Of a stretch of DNA of 64,000 nucleotides, positions 12,701 through 25,901 are shown piece after piece. The first letter of the stretch is position 1, and every line of letters starts with the position of its first letter. The translations under genes were made by a program, and so were the position numbers. The DNA lies in assembly GCF_000189635.1 (NCBI RefSeq), contig NW_002475926.1, positions 62,001 through 126,000 on the forward strand, in the 5' to 3' direction. This DNA comes from Tetrahymena thermophila SB210. Lineage: Eukaryota > Ciliophora > Oligohymenophorea > Hymenostomatida > Tetrahymenidae. The notes beneath the pieces were generated by a model, which saw only the letters and a list, made by a program, of their open reading frames with translations, searched no databases and was not told the DNA's origin.

Positions 12701-15537
12701 ATTCTGAAAGCAGAGACGATAGTCTTAGCTAAGTATCAAGTGAGGCAAACATTGATTTTTAACCTAAAAAAGGTAATAGCAAACAATCTATACCAACTGT
12801 TTTAGAATAAGCTTAGAAGCTTTAAAAGGAGATTGAAGAAAAATAAAAATAACTCCTTATGCTCAGTCTAGAAGGAAAGGTAGATAAAAAAAAATAAAAA
12901 AAAGGGTATTATGATTAAATTGATGAAAGTAAACTGATATAAAATAAATAAATAGATGGTTAATAAAAATTAATTAAAGTTAAAGAAGAATATTAAGATG
13001 ATGAATATAGCTTAAACAAAGATAAATCTGAATTCAAGAATAGTAGGAAATAATAAAAACCTTAAAAGGTCTAAATTGATCATGAACAGCAAAAGTAATT
13101 ATTACAAAAAATGTTGCAGAGCCAATAAAACAAAAAGTTAAATAATTAAAATGAAGTAAACCCTCAAAGTAAAGAAGAAAATTTACCTAATAATAAGTTA
13201 AATAATTTTAATAAGAAGCTTCAATCTTAATTAAAGATTTTAAATACACTAAATACTCTTAAATTATAAAACAAATTTAATAAAAATTATGATAGCAGCG
13301 AAAGTGATGATTTGAATTTTAACACCTAAAAAAGTGAAGGTGAAGACGATTAAATTGATGAAGATAATTTCAATAAAAATGAGTTAGGTTATGATTAATA
13401 AGATGATGATGAAGAGGAAGAAGAGGGTGAAGAAGAAGATGATGATGATGATGAAGATGAAGATGATAATGATGAAGAAGATGATGATGAATATAATAAA
13501 AATGGAACTGGATCTAAGTAAATCTCTAATAAACTAATGAAATATTTAAGTTCGAGCTTTGCTAAATTAATGCACTCTATAACATAAAAATATAGCAAAA
13601 AGTATTAAATAGCAAAGTAAAATAAGGCTAATAAAAAAAATTAGATGAAATAGTAGGCTCATAAATAGAAAAGCTTAGATTAACTCCTTTAAGCATAGTA
13701 ATACATTTAAAAGAATAACAATAACTTATCTAGTTAAAAATATATTAACATTTTATAAAATTAAAATGTCGTCAACTAAAAAAACAAAAACTAAAACAGA
13801 AATAATATTTAATAATTTGAAAAAAATAATAATAAAAAACAAAAGAAAGATGTAGAATCAAACTCTCAAAGTGAAAATAAAATTTAAAATAATATAGAAA
13901 ATAATAATAAGTTAAATTAGAAATTATAGTAATAAATAATTGAAGGAAAAGACAATCAATCAAATTAAATAAATAATGTGGACTTCAACCAACAATAGTC
14001 TTTGATGATTTCTTAACAGCAGAAGTATATATAATAAGAGCTAAATAAATAAGAAAATTAACAATCATTATTATTAAAAATGGATGCATCTAAGAAATAA
14101 CAAGCAAAAAAAAATAAAACTTAAAACACTCAAAGTAAATAATTACAAGAAAATACTAATGATATAAATAAGCAAAACTAAAACTCTTAAATGGAAATTG
14201 AAAGTATGAGCTTAAGTTCTGATAAATCTGTAAAACTAGGATAAGAAACTCAAGTAAAAGATGAGAATAAAAATAATATTATCAATAAAAAAAAATAAAT
14301 AGCTGATTTAAATAAAAATAATTCTGGTGGAAACATTTTACAGCAGGATAATTTTATGAAAGATTCTGATTTTTCTCTTTCTTCTTAAATTTAGCAAAAT
14401 TCTAGCTAAGAAAATATTAGAATGAATCATTCTTATCCTTAAATTAATGGTTAAAGTAATATATAGTTATCACAAGTCTCACAAAAAGATTAATCCTCAA
14501 TTTATACTGGAGAAATTCTTAATTTAAGCTAGGAATCATTTGCTTAAGATTTAAGTAAATAAAATTTGAATTAAAATGGTGAAAAGTTAAAATACAACAC
14601 TTTAGACTCATAAATGTATAAAATGAATAATCCTATTAGTAATAATATGGCTAAAGTAAACAATTCTAATAATTTATAAAATAAAAGTGTTTCTAATTAG
14701 AAATCGAACATAAATCAAGCAAATGCTTTTTTAAGTATTATGAGTTAAATACCTTAGGATGCATCAAAAAGCGATGACAGAATTGACTATTTAATTAGTC
14801 AGCTTTAATCTTTAGAAACTTTACTAAACACAACTAAACAAGAACTAAATAAATTAGAGTCAACAATAAAAGAGCCAGATCCGAATACTCAGCAGAATCA
14901 ATCTCCTACACTTCTTCACAATGATGAAATGAGCAATATGGGTATTTTATCAAACCACAACCTAAATTTTATAAACTTTAATTAATATCATAATCCTAAC
15001 TTATCTATGCAATAAACTTACAATCACTCTGATGAGCTGGATTCATCACTTATTCACCAATCAGAATACAAGCAATCAAATTTAAAATAACTCTCAAAGT
15101 ATCATAGCTAAAATTCATAAAATCAAAAATTGCATAATAATTTAATGCAAAACAGCTATGAAGGTAGTAGTAATCACTCTCATAATATAAATTAAACCTA
15201 AGACGAGGAGAAAATGCATGATAATAATTAAAATCATATCTCAGATATACATTCTATAGATTTTGCATTTGATAACAAATATTCTAATGAAGATATGAAT
15301 TATATTGGAGGCTAAGAACATGAAAAAGATTTATACCATCTTGGCAATATTTCACCATCTCCAATAAAAAATAATTAATATAGACACAAAGACAACAACT
15401 AACATAATGACTCATCTTAAAATATGCAAGAAAAAAGTGCTGATGATATTGCAATCAATGAAGAAACTGAATCAGATAATAGCTACCTAAATAAAAAGGA
15501 TTCTTCTAAAATGGATGCTTTTAAAGTAATAGCTTGA
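9735..15537 (+). CDS. three-repeat MYB DNA-binding protein with long Gln/Asn-rich tail
   Basis: Exons 9735-10299, 11017-11210 and 11338-15537 sum to exactly 1,653 codons. Three MYB repeats follow one another: R1 begins KWTQKEDEALKKLVQSFG, R2 GPWTADEDEKLIYWVQQYG and R3 GNWTQEEDNAIFR, each with the spaced tryptophans of the helix-turn-helix fold and recognition helices such as GRSGKQCRERWFNNL and GRTENSVKNRFYS. This is the R1R2R3 layout of animal/plant c-MYB-type regulators, so a nuclear transcription or cell-cycle regulator is likely. The remaining ~1,350 residues are extremely Gln/Asn/Ser/Lys-rich with an acidic Glu/Asp run encoded at about 13405-13495, probably disordered. Introns of 717 and 127 nt interrupt the MYB repeats; the first falls just before the R2 sequence. 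The start is uncertain: the ATG at 9735 gives an odd hydrophobic N-terminus, so a further 5' exon around 9570-9750 may be the true beginning. Confidence 0.85.
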
Positions 15538-18500
15538 TTTCAAAAATATAAAATGTATAATTAAATTTTGAAAACTGAAATAAAAAACAAAAATAGCAAT
15601 TTGAATTATTATTATTTGTCAAAACTAAAACTGAAAGAGTGAGTGTAAATTAGTTGAATAGCTCAAAATTAAATTATAATTAAGTAAAGAAAGATTTAAT
15701 AGTTAATAATTTAATCAAAATATATTCATCCAGAAATTAATAAATCAATCAATACAAATTTTTGCATTTTTATACTTATTGCATTTTTGTATTATTATAT
15801 AGTAAATATTTAATTGGATTCATTAAACTGTTGAAAATTTATTTTTGTATTAAAGTAATTCCTATTAAGTTAAAACTAAATGCAAATTTTTATTTAAAAA
15901 TAAAATTTTTTATCGAAAAGTATTTAAAAATATTTATTTTTTTTACTTTCAAAAAATATTAATTGATGTTACTTTGATTTGATTTATTTATCTGTTGTTT
16001 TTAAAAAATTTATTTTTTTCAGGTTAAATTTTCAAAATTGACTTTTAATCTAGACTAATAATACCCCTTTATCTCACTTGATTGAAAAATATTTAGAAAT
16101 AATTATTAGATAGCACCTAGAAAATTGAAAAAGCTAAGAGGTTACTAGTAAGATATTTAATTTAAAATTAGTTTGCCATCTAAAAATAGAAATAGTAAAA
16201 TTTGAGCTTGCTTTAATACATATTTAGTAGATTTCATTTTATAATATCATAAAATTATTGATTCAGGATAAGCATAGAACAATAATTTATTAAGGATCAC
16301 ATAGTAATATTTTTTACTTTTTGTAATAAAAAAAACCAAAAATTAAAGTTCAATTAATTTTAAAACATAAAATCAAATTGCTTAAAATTAAAAGACAGTC
16401 ATTTAACATTAATTATAACAAACAAATTAAAATTATAAAAATTATTCAATGCTATACTATAAAATATTATCAAGATTCTGAGCTTAAGCTTTAAAATTAA
16501 AGTCATTTAACATAAAAAGCTTGTTGATTTTGTAGATTAAGCAATTCCATATTGGTAATATTTTTTAAATTTTAGTTAATTATTCACAATTTTTTTACAA
16601 TTAAAAGATTTAAAAAATATAAAATAGAAAGTTTTAGCTTTGTAATAAATCATTAAATAGCAAACATAAATAAATATAGCATATAAACATAATATAATAT
16701 AAAATAATAATATTTTGCTTTTCGTTGTTTCTTTTCAAATAATATATTAAGTTAATTATTTTGTAAATTAGTATTGAGAAAAAATTATTGTCTATTTTGC
16801 TTGTTATTTTTTTTGTATTTACAAAAATAAAAAATAGCTTGGCTTAAAAAAGGTGTTTAAAATAACGATAACAGTTATTTCAATTGTTTTAAATTAAAGC
16901 AATTAATATATCAAAAATACAATTAATATTTAGATTTTTGAATAATAAGAATAAGTAAAAAATATTACTGATTTAATTTTGAAGAAAATCATAGGTTACT
17001 TAATAGAAAAAAAATTAGTTTTAATTGTATTAAATTGAAAACTAAATAATAAATTGTCTCAATAATTATGTGGTAACGAAATAATTAATAGATATTGGTT
17101 TTAATTTAAATTAGCATTATATTTCCGTTTGCAATCATGGAAAAGAAGAGAGAGAGAGTCTTATATTATACTCCTAATTCCTTGGTTAAAATTAAAAAAT
17201 GTATTACTTAAATTCAACTCTAGGCTCTGATTTAGCACTTAAGCTATAAGGTTTTTATACATTTAATATTTTGTGCTTCTATGGAAATACTCAGAATTAG
17301 TCATCTATTTACTTTTTATATTTTTATATTAGTAAGCATATAGCTATAATCACAATAAATTACTGTTTAAAACTTCAATTAAAAAGAGTTTATTTATTAA
17401 AATTCTATATTCACACATTTTTTTAAACTTTTATAACAAATATTAAATACTTTATTACAATAGGAAGCTTACTTGTTTAAGCATTTATAATATAAAATAT
17501 TAAAAGATTTTAATTTAATAAAATCCCTTTTAATAAATATGTAGTTCAATAAAAACTTAAAAAAAGTATGCTAATGATAAATATTTTAGGGATAGAAGTA
17601 TTTCTGTATTTTCTAAAATATTAACTTATTTTATTTGTTAATTCATGCATTATTTTTAGTTTTTATGAATATTTTTTAGTAGTATTATGGTTTCTAATAG
17701 AATATTTTGAATATTTTTTGAGTATTCACTGTTTCAAAAGCATATAATAACTATTTTGTGTTAAATACAGGTAGAAAAAAAACTTATCATATACTAGATA
17801 ATTAATTTGAAGTAATAGATTCTACTTTAAAAGAAATTTAAAGAAAGAAGCCAGTATGATAATATTACTCGTTAAATTGCAAGCGTCTTTATGTAAAAAT
17901 ATTCAGAGTTAACCAAATATGTCTTTTTAACATATTTAAAAAACTAATGAAGTAATATTTTATTTTTAAATTAGTATTATTAAATAAAATTTTATTTTAA
18001 GAAATAAGCTAAGAATTATTTGTAGAGTTTAATGCTTCTTTAGTAGATATAATAGTATTTGAGATTTTACTTAAGTATATAAGTAAATATTTTGTTAGAA
18101 TTTGTATTGACTTACCTAATCATTTAGAATTATTATTTTCTAATTTAAATTGCTTTAATATATTTTTATGATAGAAAAGTATTATTTTACGTAAATAAAT
18201 TCTAGATACTCAATTAATACCTATTTTTTAAAACTTTGTATTATTTTTACTAGAAATAGATAGAAATAGATAGAAATAGAGTATTTGTATTAGAAATATG
18301 ATTTGCTCTTTTCTTATCATTTAATTAATTTTCTTTAATTAATTAAAAAAGAGATGACTTTTCTCTAATATGTTGTTTTTAGAAGTGGTCATCCATCCAA
18401 TATTACTTTTTGATATATTAAAATAATAGAAAAAATGTCCTATTTTACTTTTAAACTAAATTTGCTATCAAAATAATTTATGCGAGAAGCCTTATTGACA

Positions 18501-19285
18501 TGCACAGCTCTACACAAAAATGGAAATAAATGACTTAAAAATAATGCGCAAAACATAAAATCGAAATATATAACAAAATGTGAAACTATTTATGTAATAT
18601 AATGATATCAAATACAACTTTTTACCTGATATCAAATATTTTTGTAAGTGTGAGTAATTATTTGATAGTCACCTTTATGATTTGTCAAGTCTCGCTAAAA
18701 TTGATACTTAAGATAGAGGATATGGGTTAGTTTGAATAGCTTTTGGTAATATAATCGAAATTAGGTAGATACAAGTTTTGCCTTTATTTATTTTTTTAAT
18801 TCAAAACTTTAAAAAGATAAGTTAGTAAGAGGGTAAGGTTGGTCGATAATAAAAATCAAACTGCTTTCGAAAAATATTGAGTAAATAAAAAATTGATTAG
18901 AAATCATCAGGCTAGAAAAAAGACCAGTTTGTGAATAGAGTATTGAGTAGAGTAGCATTTTAATCAACTAAAGCAAAAAATACAATTTGAATGATCAAAT
19001 TAAATTCTTTTGCTTTTTTATTGTTTAGTACATATATCTCACAATTTTTTTAAATAGATCTTTTTACCTTGACGCAGATTTCATAATAAATAAATTTATA
19101 TTAAATTAGATAAATTCAATTATCCCAAAAAATTCAAGACATTTCGTCTTTTTCGCATAAAACTAAACAAAAAAAAAATCAAAATTCACAAACTCTTACT
19201 TAGAGTACATACAATACATAAATTACTAATAAACAAATAAATACAAACAAAAAAATCAATATTATAAAAACAAACTTGAAAATAA
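15538..19285. other. 3.7 kb gene-free region
   Basis: Long AT-rich stretch with stop codons or low-complexity composition in all frames. A 147-codon ciliate-code frame at 17137-17577 is about what chance gives when only TGA stops. The part from 18480 to 18960 is somewhat richer in G and C but shows no recognisable protein or RNA gene. It contains a three-copy 10-bp repeat (listed separately). Confidence 0.5.
18252..18281. repeat. three-copy 10-bp tandem repeat
   Basis: The unit atagaaatag occurs three times in a row (first copy lacking one base). It is a simple short tandem repeat in the gene-free region. Confidence 0.85.
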
Positions 19286-20227
19286 ATGAAATTGGTTATC
19301 AAGAGAAACAAATTGAGCTCATCTTGCTCCAAAGAAATTATTGGCAGCTCAAATGCTAGCCAAATCATTCGTGAAAAAAAGGTTGCTTTGAAGGTATTAC
19401 GTGGTTAAAATGTTGATATGCTGGTCCATGAATACTAAGTTTTAAGCCAATTAAATCACACCAATATTATTAAACTTGCCTCTGATAAACCCTTCAAAAT
19501 GTTAAAGGGTGAAGAAGGTAAAGTTGGATTAAAATTAGAACTCGGTCATATTGATCTTTTCCACTTCTTGAAATAGAGCTAACCTGCTCGTCTTAACACT
19601 CCCACTGTTAAATCTATTTTCCGTTAACTTGCTTAAGCTCTATAATATTTACATGATGAAAAACAATTAGCTCACAATGATATTAAATTAGAAAATATCT
19701 TGCTTTTCTTTATTTAAAATCAATAAACAGAAATTTGTCCTAAATTAATTGATTTTGGCCTCGCATCTGCTTCTAAAGTGTAAACATCTACTATTTACAA
19801 TAACTGGTGCAATCGTTCACCTAACAATCTTCCTCCTGAGATTATCGAATAGCTTAATAAGTGCTGCGATGGCACATCCTCCCCAGCTTTAAAATCATTT
19901 GACAGTTTTGATGATGATGAAGAATCTGAATTTGATCTATCAAAATGCGATGTTTTTTAATTTGGCCTAACACTTTTCAATGCCTTGTTTTTAAACAATG
20001 CTTTCTGCTGGGAAAATGGGTCATCAAGCTATGAAAACTTCATCAATAATACCCCTGAAAATTATTGGTAATAAGAAAAAATATAACACATGCTCAATAT
20101 GCTAAGAGTTGATTCTTCTTAGTAAGAAATCGAGCAAGTTGTTGATTTATTCAATCTCTGCTTTAAATATAACCCTTCTGAAAGACCTTCAATGAAATAA
20201 ATTTTGGGACACGCTTGGTTTGTTTGA
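19286..20227 (+). CDS. small single-domain protein kinase, atypical HND catalytic loop
   Basis: One uninterrupted frame of 313 residues. It is almost only a kinase domain. The glycine loop is degenerate (IGSSNASQII), the ATP-anchoring lysine is in VALKV (K36), and the alpha-C glutamate in VHEYQVL is present. The catalytic loop reads LAHNDIKLENILL, with Asn replacing the usual Arg of HRD but the catalytic Asp132 and the metal-binding Asn kept. DFG is intact (IDFGLAS, D156), APE is replaced by PPE, and the distal SERPSMKQIL motif and HAWF end are typical. It is therefore probably an active Ser/Thr kinase, of the non-RD kind. An insert rich in Asp/Glu lies after PPE. Third codon positions use C more than the neighbours do, and there is no intron, which is unusual in this window. 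No regulatory domain is attached; substrate unknown. Confidence 0.92.
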
Positions 20228-23200
20228 TTAAACTCATGTATGCATGTTTGATTGAAATTACTGAAAGAAAATAAATAAATTAATTAATTAATTGCTCTTT
20301 CTTTCCCCACAGTAATAAAAAACAAGAAATTAATAACCAACCTAAAAAAATAATCATCACTTCCTTCATTTCTCAAATAAGAAAAATTAATTAAACACTT
20401 TACTTTAATCATAAAGCTGAAAACAAATATAAATTTTCTATTCCTCTATCTTACCCTCCTTTAAATTACTAACAAATCAATCAAAAAATAATACTTTCCT
20501 TTTAATTTTTGGCAAGACCTTCTAACAAATAAATAAACAAACAAATTAATTATATTAACAGATGTATATCAAAAAAAAATAAATCATAATTAATAATTAT
20601 AAAATCAATCCATCTAATTTATAAAATACCATATTCTTAAATAATTTATTCTCAATTTATAGTAGTTGTAAATCTTATTCTCAAACAAACAATCAAACTT
20701 CCTTACTTACTTCATATCGTATTTTTAAAATAATCGCTTATCAAAAAAACATTCAACAATACAAATATTTATTTCTTAAGTTTTCTTATTTATTTCAATT
20801 TAGATTCATTAAATTGTAATATTCGATAGCTAGCGCAGTAGTCTTTTTGAGTAACTTAATTCTTAAAAGTAATATTTATGTTCAATTATTTCAGGTCAGT
20901 TTTTGAGGTTATTAAAAAAGTATTAAAAATCTTATTTTTTTCCAGAGATTAGGTATATCTTTCTTTTTATAAGTGTTGTCAAGCTTACATAAAGATAATC
21001 TCTATTTACTTTATTTAATTAATATTGCACACAATTTGTTTCTACTCTTCATAGTATAGCGAATTAATTTTGTGATGTCCCCCACACTATACTCCTTTAA
21101 TAAATAAGAATTCAGAAAAGAAATAATAATAATAATCTATAATTGCCTTATACATTAAATGTAAATTATAAGGAAATAAGGAAATAATGTTAGAAAGAGT
21201 AAATTGATAATTTTTTTCTCTAAATTTTGGTACTTAGTTGACTCCTTTATAATTTATATTCCTAATTTATTTTTCATTTCTTTGTAGATTTTACAGACAG
21301 CTTCATATACTTTTCCGCTTCTAACAAATATCAATTTCTAACATATAAATTAAAGGTTAAGTTCTAGCACTTTAAATATCAACTAAATATTTCCTTTTAT
21401 CACTATAAATTAATATTGATAAGGAATCATCTAAACCTAAACAACAATTTTACTCTTTAAATATAAATCAATTTTTAATCTTGTATTGAAGCTTTTTTAA
21501 TGTTATCCTTTGATGATGCTTATCTTCAAGAGTGTTTGTTTTAAATTACTAATTTTAATTTAAATTAACAAATTGACTTTACACTCTTGCATTATTTTAG
21601 TGGATTCTATTTAACTTTAATTTAGTGATATCAGATTAATAAATAATATATTAGTTTACATATGTATAAAATTTGAAACGAAAATTTCGAGAGAATTTAC
21701 TCATTTAGATAGAAAATCAATGTGTAATATAGATCTTTCTAAATCTTAGAATATTTTTTCAATGCAATCTATTTTAAAATTTCGTTATAAGTTGTGCTCT
21801 CAAACATAAAGAAATTAATCTATTCTTAGAAGAAATAGAAGAATATAATCTTTAATTGCGGTTCGGAAGAAGAGACAGCAAAAATAGATTATAATTTAAA
21901 ATAAGACGCATCGATATATTTTTTTAAAGTTATATTCACCTCAAAGTAACTTTTAACTAAAAAAATAGAAGGAAATTTAAATAAAATTAACATGTAAAAT
22001 TCAAGAAATAGTTCAAATTATTATTTTTTTGCAATTAATGGCTTTACTTAAAAAGCTAATTATAATTGTTTGTATTTTTAAAAAAATTTGGCTTCGATAG
22101 ACTAAGTATTAAGAATAATCGCATTTAAATTTCGAATTTACTTAAATACTGGGTTGATATTTACATGGAAATCTCAAAACATGAACAAAATTGATATTAT
22201 TTAATTAAAAATACTATCAATGATATGCCTTTGTACTTATCCGGCTATAAAAAGATAAAATTAATTCATTGCTAACCAACAGCTTAACCATTGTAAATGA
22301 AGTATGAATAAAAAGGTCAACAAACAAATTGATTCACCACTTAATATCAATTTTTATTGAATTCTAGTAAAATTTTAAAAATAGTATGGGGTATTAATAA
22401 AAAAAAGAAGTGTAATTATGATGTTTTTCTATATCACCAAAGAGTTTGTATATTAATTTATCCATAAAAAAAGGTATGTCTATTTGTAGGTAAGATTCTA
22501 GTTACTTAATATTATTAGTGAAGTAAATGTTTCTAAAAATTTGAAGACTCGCAGTTTTTTTAAATATAAAAAAATGTGATTATTTATAATTAGTTTTATA
22601 TATATATCTTCAACCACTTAATTTTTTAACAACCTACTTTATAGATTTAAATTAGAAAATTATCAATTTGTAAAACACAAACAAATACGCTATTTTTCAA
22701 TTAAAAAGTAACACATCTATCTAATAAATCATATTGATTAAAACTAATAGCCTGAAATAATTAAGAATTACATTAGACATTTAAGGTAATAAAAGAATTT
22801 ATAATATAAATTGATTTATGGTTATCTGTTAAAATATTAATAATAATAAATTTATTTTAATTGATATAACATGCATTAAATGAAGATAATACGAATTTAT
22901 AGAATTATTTTAATAGTAATTTGAATGTTAGCAGAAAAAGTTTTATTTGTTACTTAATAGTTAAAATAGATTTTGATTTTTTTATATATCAAATGGAATA
23001 AAAATTTTAATAACAAATAAGTTCTTACGACAGTAATAAATTTATAATTAGTTATTACTATTTTTATAATTTATAGAAGTTAATTTGATTATTTCGAGCA
23101 TAAAAATAGGTCCAGTTGATATTAGAATTCTGTAATTATAATAAATAATTTTATTTGCAAGTAAATATATATATACTTATAAATCCTACTTAGCGATGGT

Positions 23201-23770
23201 AAATATGTTGGTATTGTAACTTCTTACCTATTTTATTATTATAATCTTCTATATTTGATTTTTTGTAACATGAAAACGATTAAATCTTTTAGAGTTTAAA
23301 GTAAATTTATTTGCTTAATAGGCAATTTACACTTACAAAAGCAAATACATTAATAAATACATATACATATCAATCTAATCTTGAAATCAATTCAAATCAA
23401 GCAAACAAGCGAACAATTAATTAATTTATATTGATACAAAAGTAAACTTAATTTATTTTTAAACACATAAATTAATTATTTAATCAATTAATTCATTCAT
23501 TCATTCATTTATTAAATATTGGGAAAAAAATTTTTTAATAAATTTTAAGAAAAATTTCCTGCATTCTTTTTTTTTCATAATTAAAGAAGCGCTTTATAAA
23601 TATTCAGGCTTACTGAAGGGTATTTTTATTATATTGTTTTAATTATTTCTATGAAAAAGGTAATAATTGTGAATTTGTGTCTTCTCAGTTTTTAAATTAG
23701 TAATCTATGTCATTTTAATTATTAACAAAGAGAGATAGGTTATATTCAATTTATAAATTTATACTTTGAT
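20228..23770. other. 3.5 kb mostly gene-free region between convergent genes
   Basis: AT-rich DNA between the 3' ends of the kinase gene and the minus-strand gene at 23771. One ciliate-code frame on the plus strand is open from about 21601 to a TGA at 22194, with a patch of mixed composition near 21850-21920 (encoding LRFGRRDSKNRLQFKIRR). It has no clear start and matches no family I know; it may be a gene remnant. Nothing else was recognised. Confidence 0.45.
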
Positions 23771-25901
23771 TCAAAATATGTCATGATAATTAGCTATACA
23801 GTTTTTTAAATAAGTAACGGTCTAATTAATTACTTCCACTTTAAAGATCAAATCATTTTTATTATTAACTTTCCGCTGACTGCTTTTTTGCTGCCATGTA
23901 TTATTTTACCATATTTTTTAATTAGGTTTCGTTCGGTTTTACAAACAGTTTTGGTGGGTCTGCAAAAAGGTCCGCTAGACTCTCACTAGGACTTAATTAA
24001 TTTTATTGTTGCTTTTAAATTTGTTACTATCCTGTTTTACCATTTTCTTTGTTGTCTTTTTCTTACTAAATAAGCTTAATTATTAAATAAAGTTATTAAG
24101 CTGTAAGTAAATGTAGAAATATATGAATTTTCATAATATAAATAATTATAAATATTCCAAATTTGTATCTAGAATATTTTCTTAAAATCATAATTTACCT
24201 TTTTTAGATTGAATAGCTAAAAGTTTGCTCTTTTGAATTAGTTGAACTCACGTCTCCATGAATTTATACGTTCTTTAATGAACATATTAACTATTTCATC
24301 TTGAAGTTTGAAATCGAGCTTTATTCCTCCAGATTTCTGAGCCTTTTTCATTTCACTTTTCAAAAAATTTTCGATGTTTAAATTATTCGTTTGTTTATTA
24401 CCTAAAAATTTTAATTAAAGTAAGTTAAAATTATGAATGGTAAATCTTATAATCTAATAATTTAAATATATAATTAATTTTTATAGTTTTACTATTTATC
24501 ATATCATACAAAACTTATTGAGTTAGGTAATCGTTTTAATTACTCCAATATCTCTTAATTTCTTCTTTGTATTTTATTTTTCTGCGCCTGAAGCTTGAGA
24601 ATTTGTTCTAAAATTTGATTACTTTTAATTATGTTAGAAAAAATAGATCTATAAATTGATTTTCTTTTATTTTTCAAATTACCTCTGAGATTTAACTCTA
24701 TCAGCTTGCTTGATAATATGCTCAGTTCTTTGAAATTTAAAAAGAATTTGACTACAATAGATTGGGCTTTCTTTTTAGTCTTTACTTAGACAGCTTTAGT
24801 AAATAGTTAAGAGCAACTAGATTTAATAAAAATTAAAATGTAATTTAAATACATAAAGAATTAATCTTTTTTATTTAGATAACATTAATGAATAGTTGTT
24901 TGTTTAAGGGTAGGGCAGAGAAATTAAAAATTTTGCAAAATAAAAATTAATATCTTTCAAATTACATTTTCCATTAATAAAGAGTTCTTTGAAATTTATT
25001 TTCTCCTGACTTCTTTAAGAAGCTAATGAGTGCATGAATAACTCTTCTTTTCCTCATTTTAACATAACTGATTTATGCTCGTTTAACAGTCTCTATCTAT
25101 TATGTAAATCAAATAAATAGAATTAATTTATGTTTAAATAAATAATTAAAGTAATTCATTAATAATAAATGTTAATTTAGATTTTATCTGTCTAAAATTT
25201 TGTAAATACTATGTTAATTTAACTAATTCTATATTCTTCTATCAAGCGCTCTAAACATTTAAATAAGTTTTTATTTTGATATCTTTAGAATCCAAATGTT
25301 TGAAAATGTAATCTTCTCTTTCAAAATAAATATAAATAATTTGATTTGAATCTTAAATCATTCATTCTGTTAGATTCTGAATTACTTTATTTTTACATAT
25401 TTTGATAAGAATAAAGTATTTCTCAATTAAATTATGATGGTAAGAAGTAAATTTTTTATTGCTTGCGAAGAGTTTAAGTCATCAACATAATTTAAGTAAT
25501 GTTAATCTAAAAAAGAATTTTTTAATATGATGCAATAAATAATTAATTACATGAATAATCTGCTTTAGCTTAGCCGCTAAAGAAACCAAAGAAAATACCT
25601 ATAGCCAAATAGTTTAAAACTTCTTTAAGACCTCATCTAATTAATTTCCTATCCGATTTATTTGAGACAGCAGCCTTCTTTTTTCTTGATCATCTATTTT
25701 CCTGACTAGTGTTTCCTTTTTCTCGCTGTCTTGATATCTTTTATTTTCTAGAACATTTAGAATTTTCATATTGTTGTTGAAGCGCTTTTCTAATTCTTGT
25801 TGCAATTTAACATCTTTATTAATCCTTAGAACCTTCTTATTATGCTTAAGGTATTCTAAACCTTAAGAGCAGTTTAAAAATTTCATTTTTCTCCTATTCA
25901 T
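23771..25901 (-). CDS. basic coiled-coil protein, unrecognised
   Basis: Minus-strand gene in several short exons, starting at the ATG at 25899-25901 (MNRRKMKFLN) and ending at the TGA at 23771-23773. Clear coding blocks include a coiled-coil N-terminal exon (VLRINKDVKLQQELEKRF), a middle block with VIHALISFLKKS and FQRTLYQWKMQFERYQF, another with AQSIVVKFFLNFKEL, then EQILKLQAQKNKIQ, and a C-terminal block with GGIKLDFKLQDEIVNMF and SWRREFNQF. The C-terminal exon encodes a Lys/Gln/Asn-rich tail. Exon joins around 24400-25600 are only partly resolved, so the outline is firmer than the splice sites. The aromatic/Trp spacing of LYQWKMQFERY recalls Sfi1-type repeats, but this is weak. No membrane segment or signal peptide was seen; function unknown. 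Confidence 0.6.

Noticed and set aside
13395..13598. Serine-rich minus-strand frame
   Set aside because: Antisense of the Glu/Asp run of the MYB protein.
17137..17577. 147-codon plus-strand open frame under the ciliate code beginning MEKKRERVLYY
   Set aside because: With only TGA as stop in such AT-rich DNA, frames of this length arise by chance; after the first ~25 codons the composition is that of the flanking non-coding DNA and no domain is seen.
20330..20350. ACCAACCT core resembling the Tetrahymena chromosome breakage sequence
   Set aside because: Only the central eight bases match; the flanks differ from the 15-bp consensus, and no telomere repeat is present nearby.
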